From positions 1-51,700 of IMG/VR virus record IMGVR_UViG_3300021963_000175: DNA of 51,700 nucleotides; one strand, given 5' to 3'. Both the position numbers and the translations under genes were made by a program. Shown one piece after another: positions 51,673 to 51,700 of the stretch. The notes below the pieces were generated by a model, which searched no databases, had not been told where the DNA came from, and saw only the letters and a list, made by a program, of their open reading frames with translations. This stretch comes from a virus. Position 1 is the first letter of the stretch, and the number at the start of each line of letters is the position of its first letter.

Positions 51673-51700
51673 TTTATTTATTTATAATTATTTTAGAGGT

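Noticed and set aside
1-51700. CRISPR array
   Set aside because: No regular repeat-spacer pattern is seen. The CCAGAATC element is too short and irregularly spaced.
1-51700. Integrase, attachment site or insertion sequence
   Set aside because: No integrase, transposase or terminal inverted repeats were found in the translated frames or the intergenic sequence.

Overview
This window reads as part of the genome of a large tailed bacteriophage that probably infects a Bacteroidota (Flavobacteriia-like) host. The phage assignment rests on a T4-type clamp loader pair (gp44/gp62-like), a phage-style endolysin and holin, a thymidylate synthase, a tRNA array, and about a hundred tightly packed small genes. 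The host guess rests on low GC, a GEVED-type secreted protein of a kind typical of Bacteroidota, and many small hypothetical proteins that resemble those of flavobacterial phages. Every well-supported gene lies on the minus strand, so transcription runs from high to low coordinates.

Layout in the direction of transcription. (1) 51.7-44.4 kb holds an envelope, secretion and lysis block: an Ala/Glu-rich small protein, a CsgG-like lipoprotein, a protein with a disordered linker and probable outer-membrane barrel, a GEVED/dockerin-like secreted protein, a two-TM holin-like protein, a GH19 endolysin, a T5orf172/GIY-YIG-like small protein, a holin, a large membrane protein with an EF-hand, and a small lipoprotein. 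(2) 44.4-43.4 kb is a tRNA array (Thr, initiator-like Met, Ser, Gln, Glu, Arg) interleaved with hairpin-rich non-coding RNA, including a 126-nt tRNA-like element; a further CAT-anticodon tRNA lies at 42.2 kb. (3) 43.3-38.6 kb holds coiled-coil membrane proteins, the clamp loader, a MazG-like protein, a RecB/Cas4-like nuclease and a ribbon-helix-helix protein. (4) 38.6-27.4 kb is an unbroken run of 13 genes, mostly glycosyltransferases (GT2, GT4, GT11, GT17-like) with two methyltransferase-like proteins. (5) 27.4-11.4 kb is small accessory genes, with a degenerate HNH-like protein, an SLT transglycosylase, a SWIM zinc-finger protein, a RadA/RecA-like ATPase, tRNA-Leu, ThyA and a mini-Smr protein. 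(6) 11.3-6.4 kb is a block of four larger genes, each with its own promoter, including a MoxR-type AAA+ ATPase and a VWA metallopeptidase. (7) 6.3-0 kb is very small, often acidic genes and a triple AT-hook protein.

Two sequence signals tie the window together. A promoter-like motif (minus strand TTATTATATTA, in its strict form continuing as TAGTATAAGAAAG) stands directly before about 24 transcription units, and it often follows immediately on the U-run of the previous unit's intrinsic terminator. A second element, AAAAAGATTCTGGAC on the minus strand, recurs about eleven times, mainly in the small-gene end. The glycosylation cluster, the CsgG/GEVED secretion block and the MoxR-VWA block suggest that the phage remodels the host surface and host protein complexes during infection.
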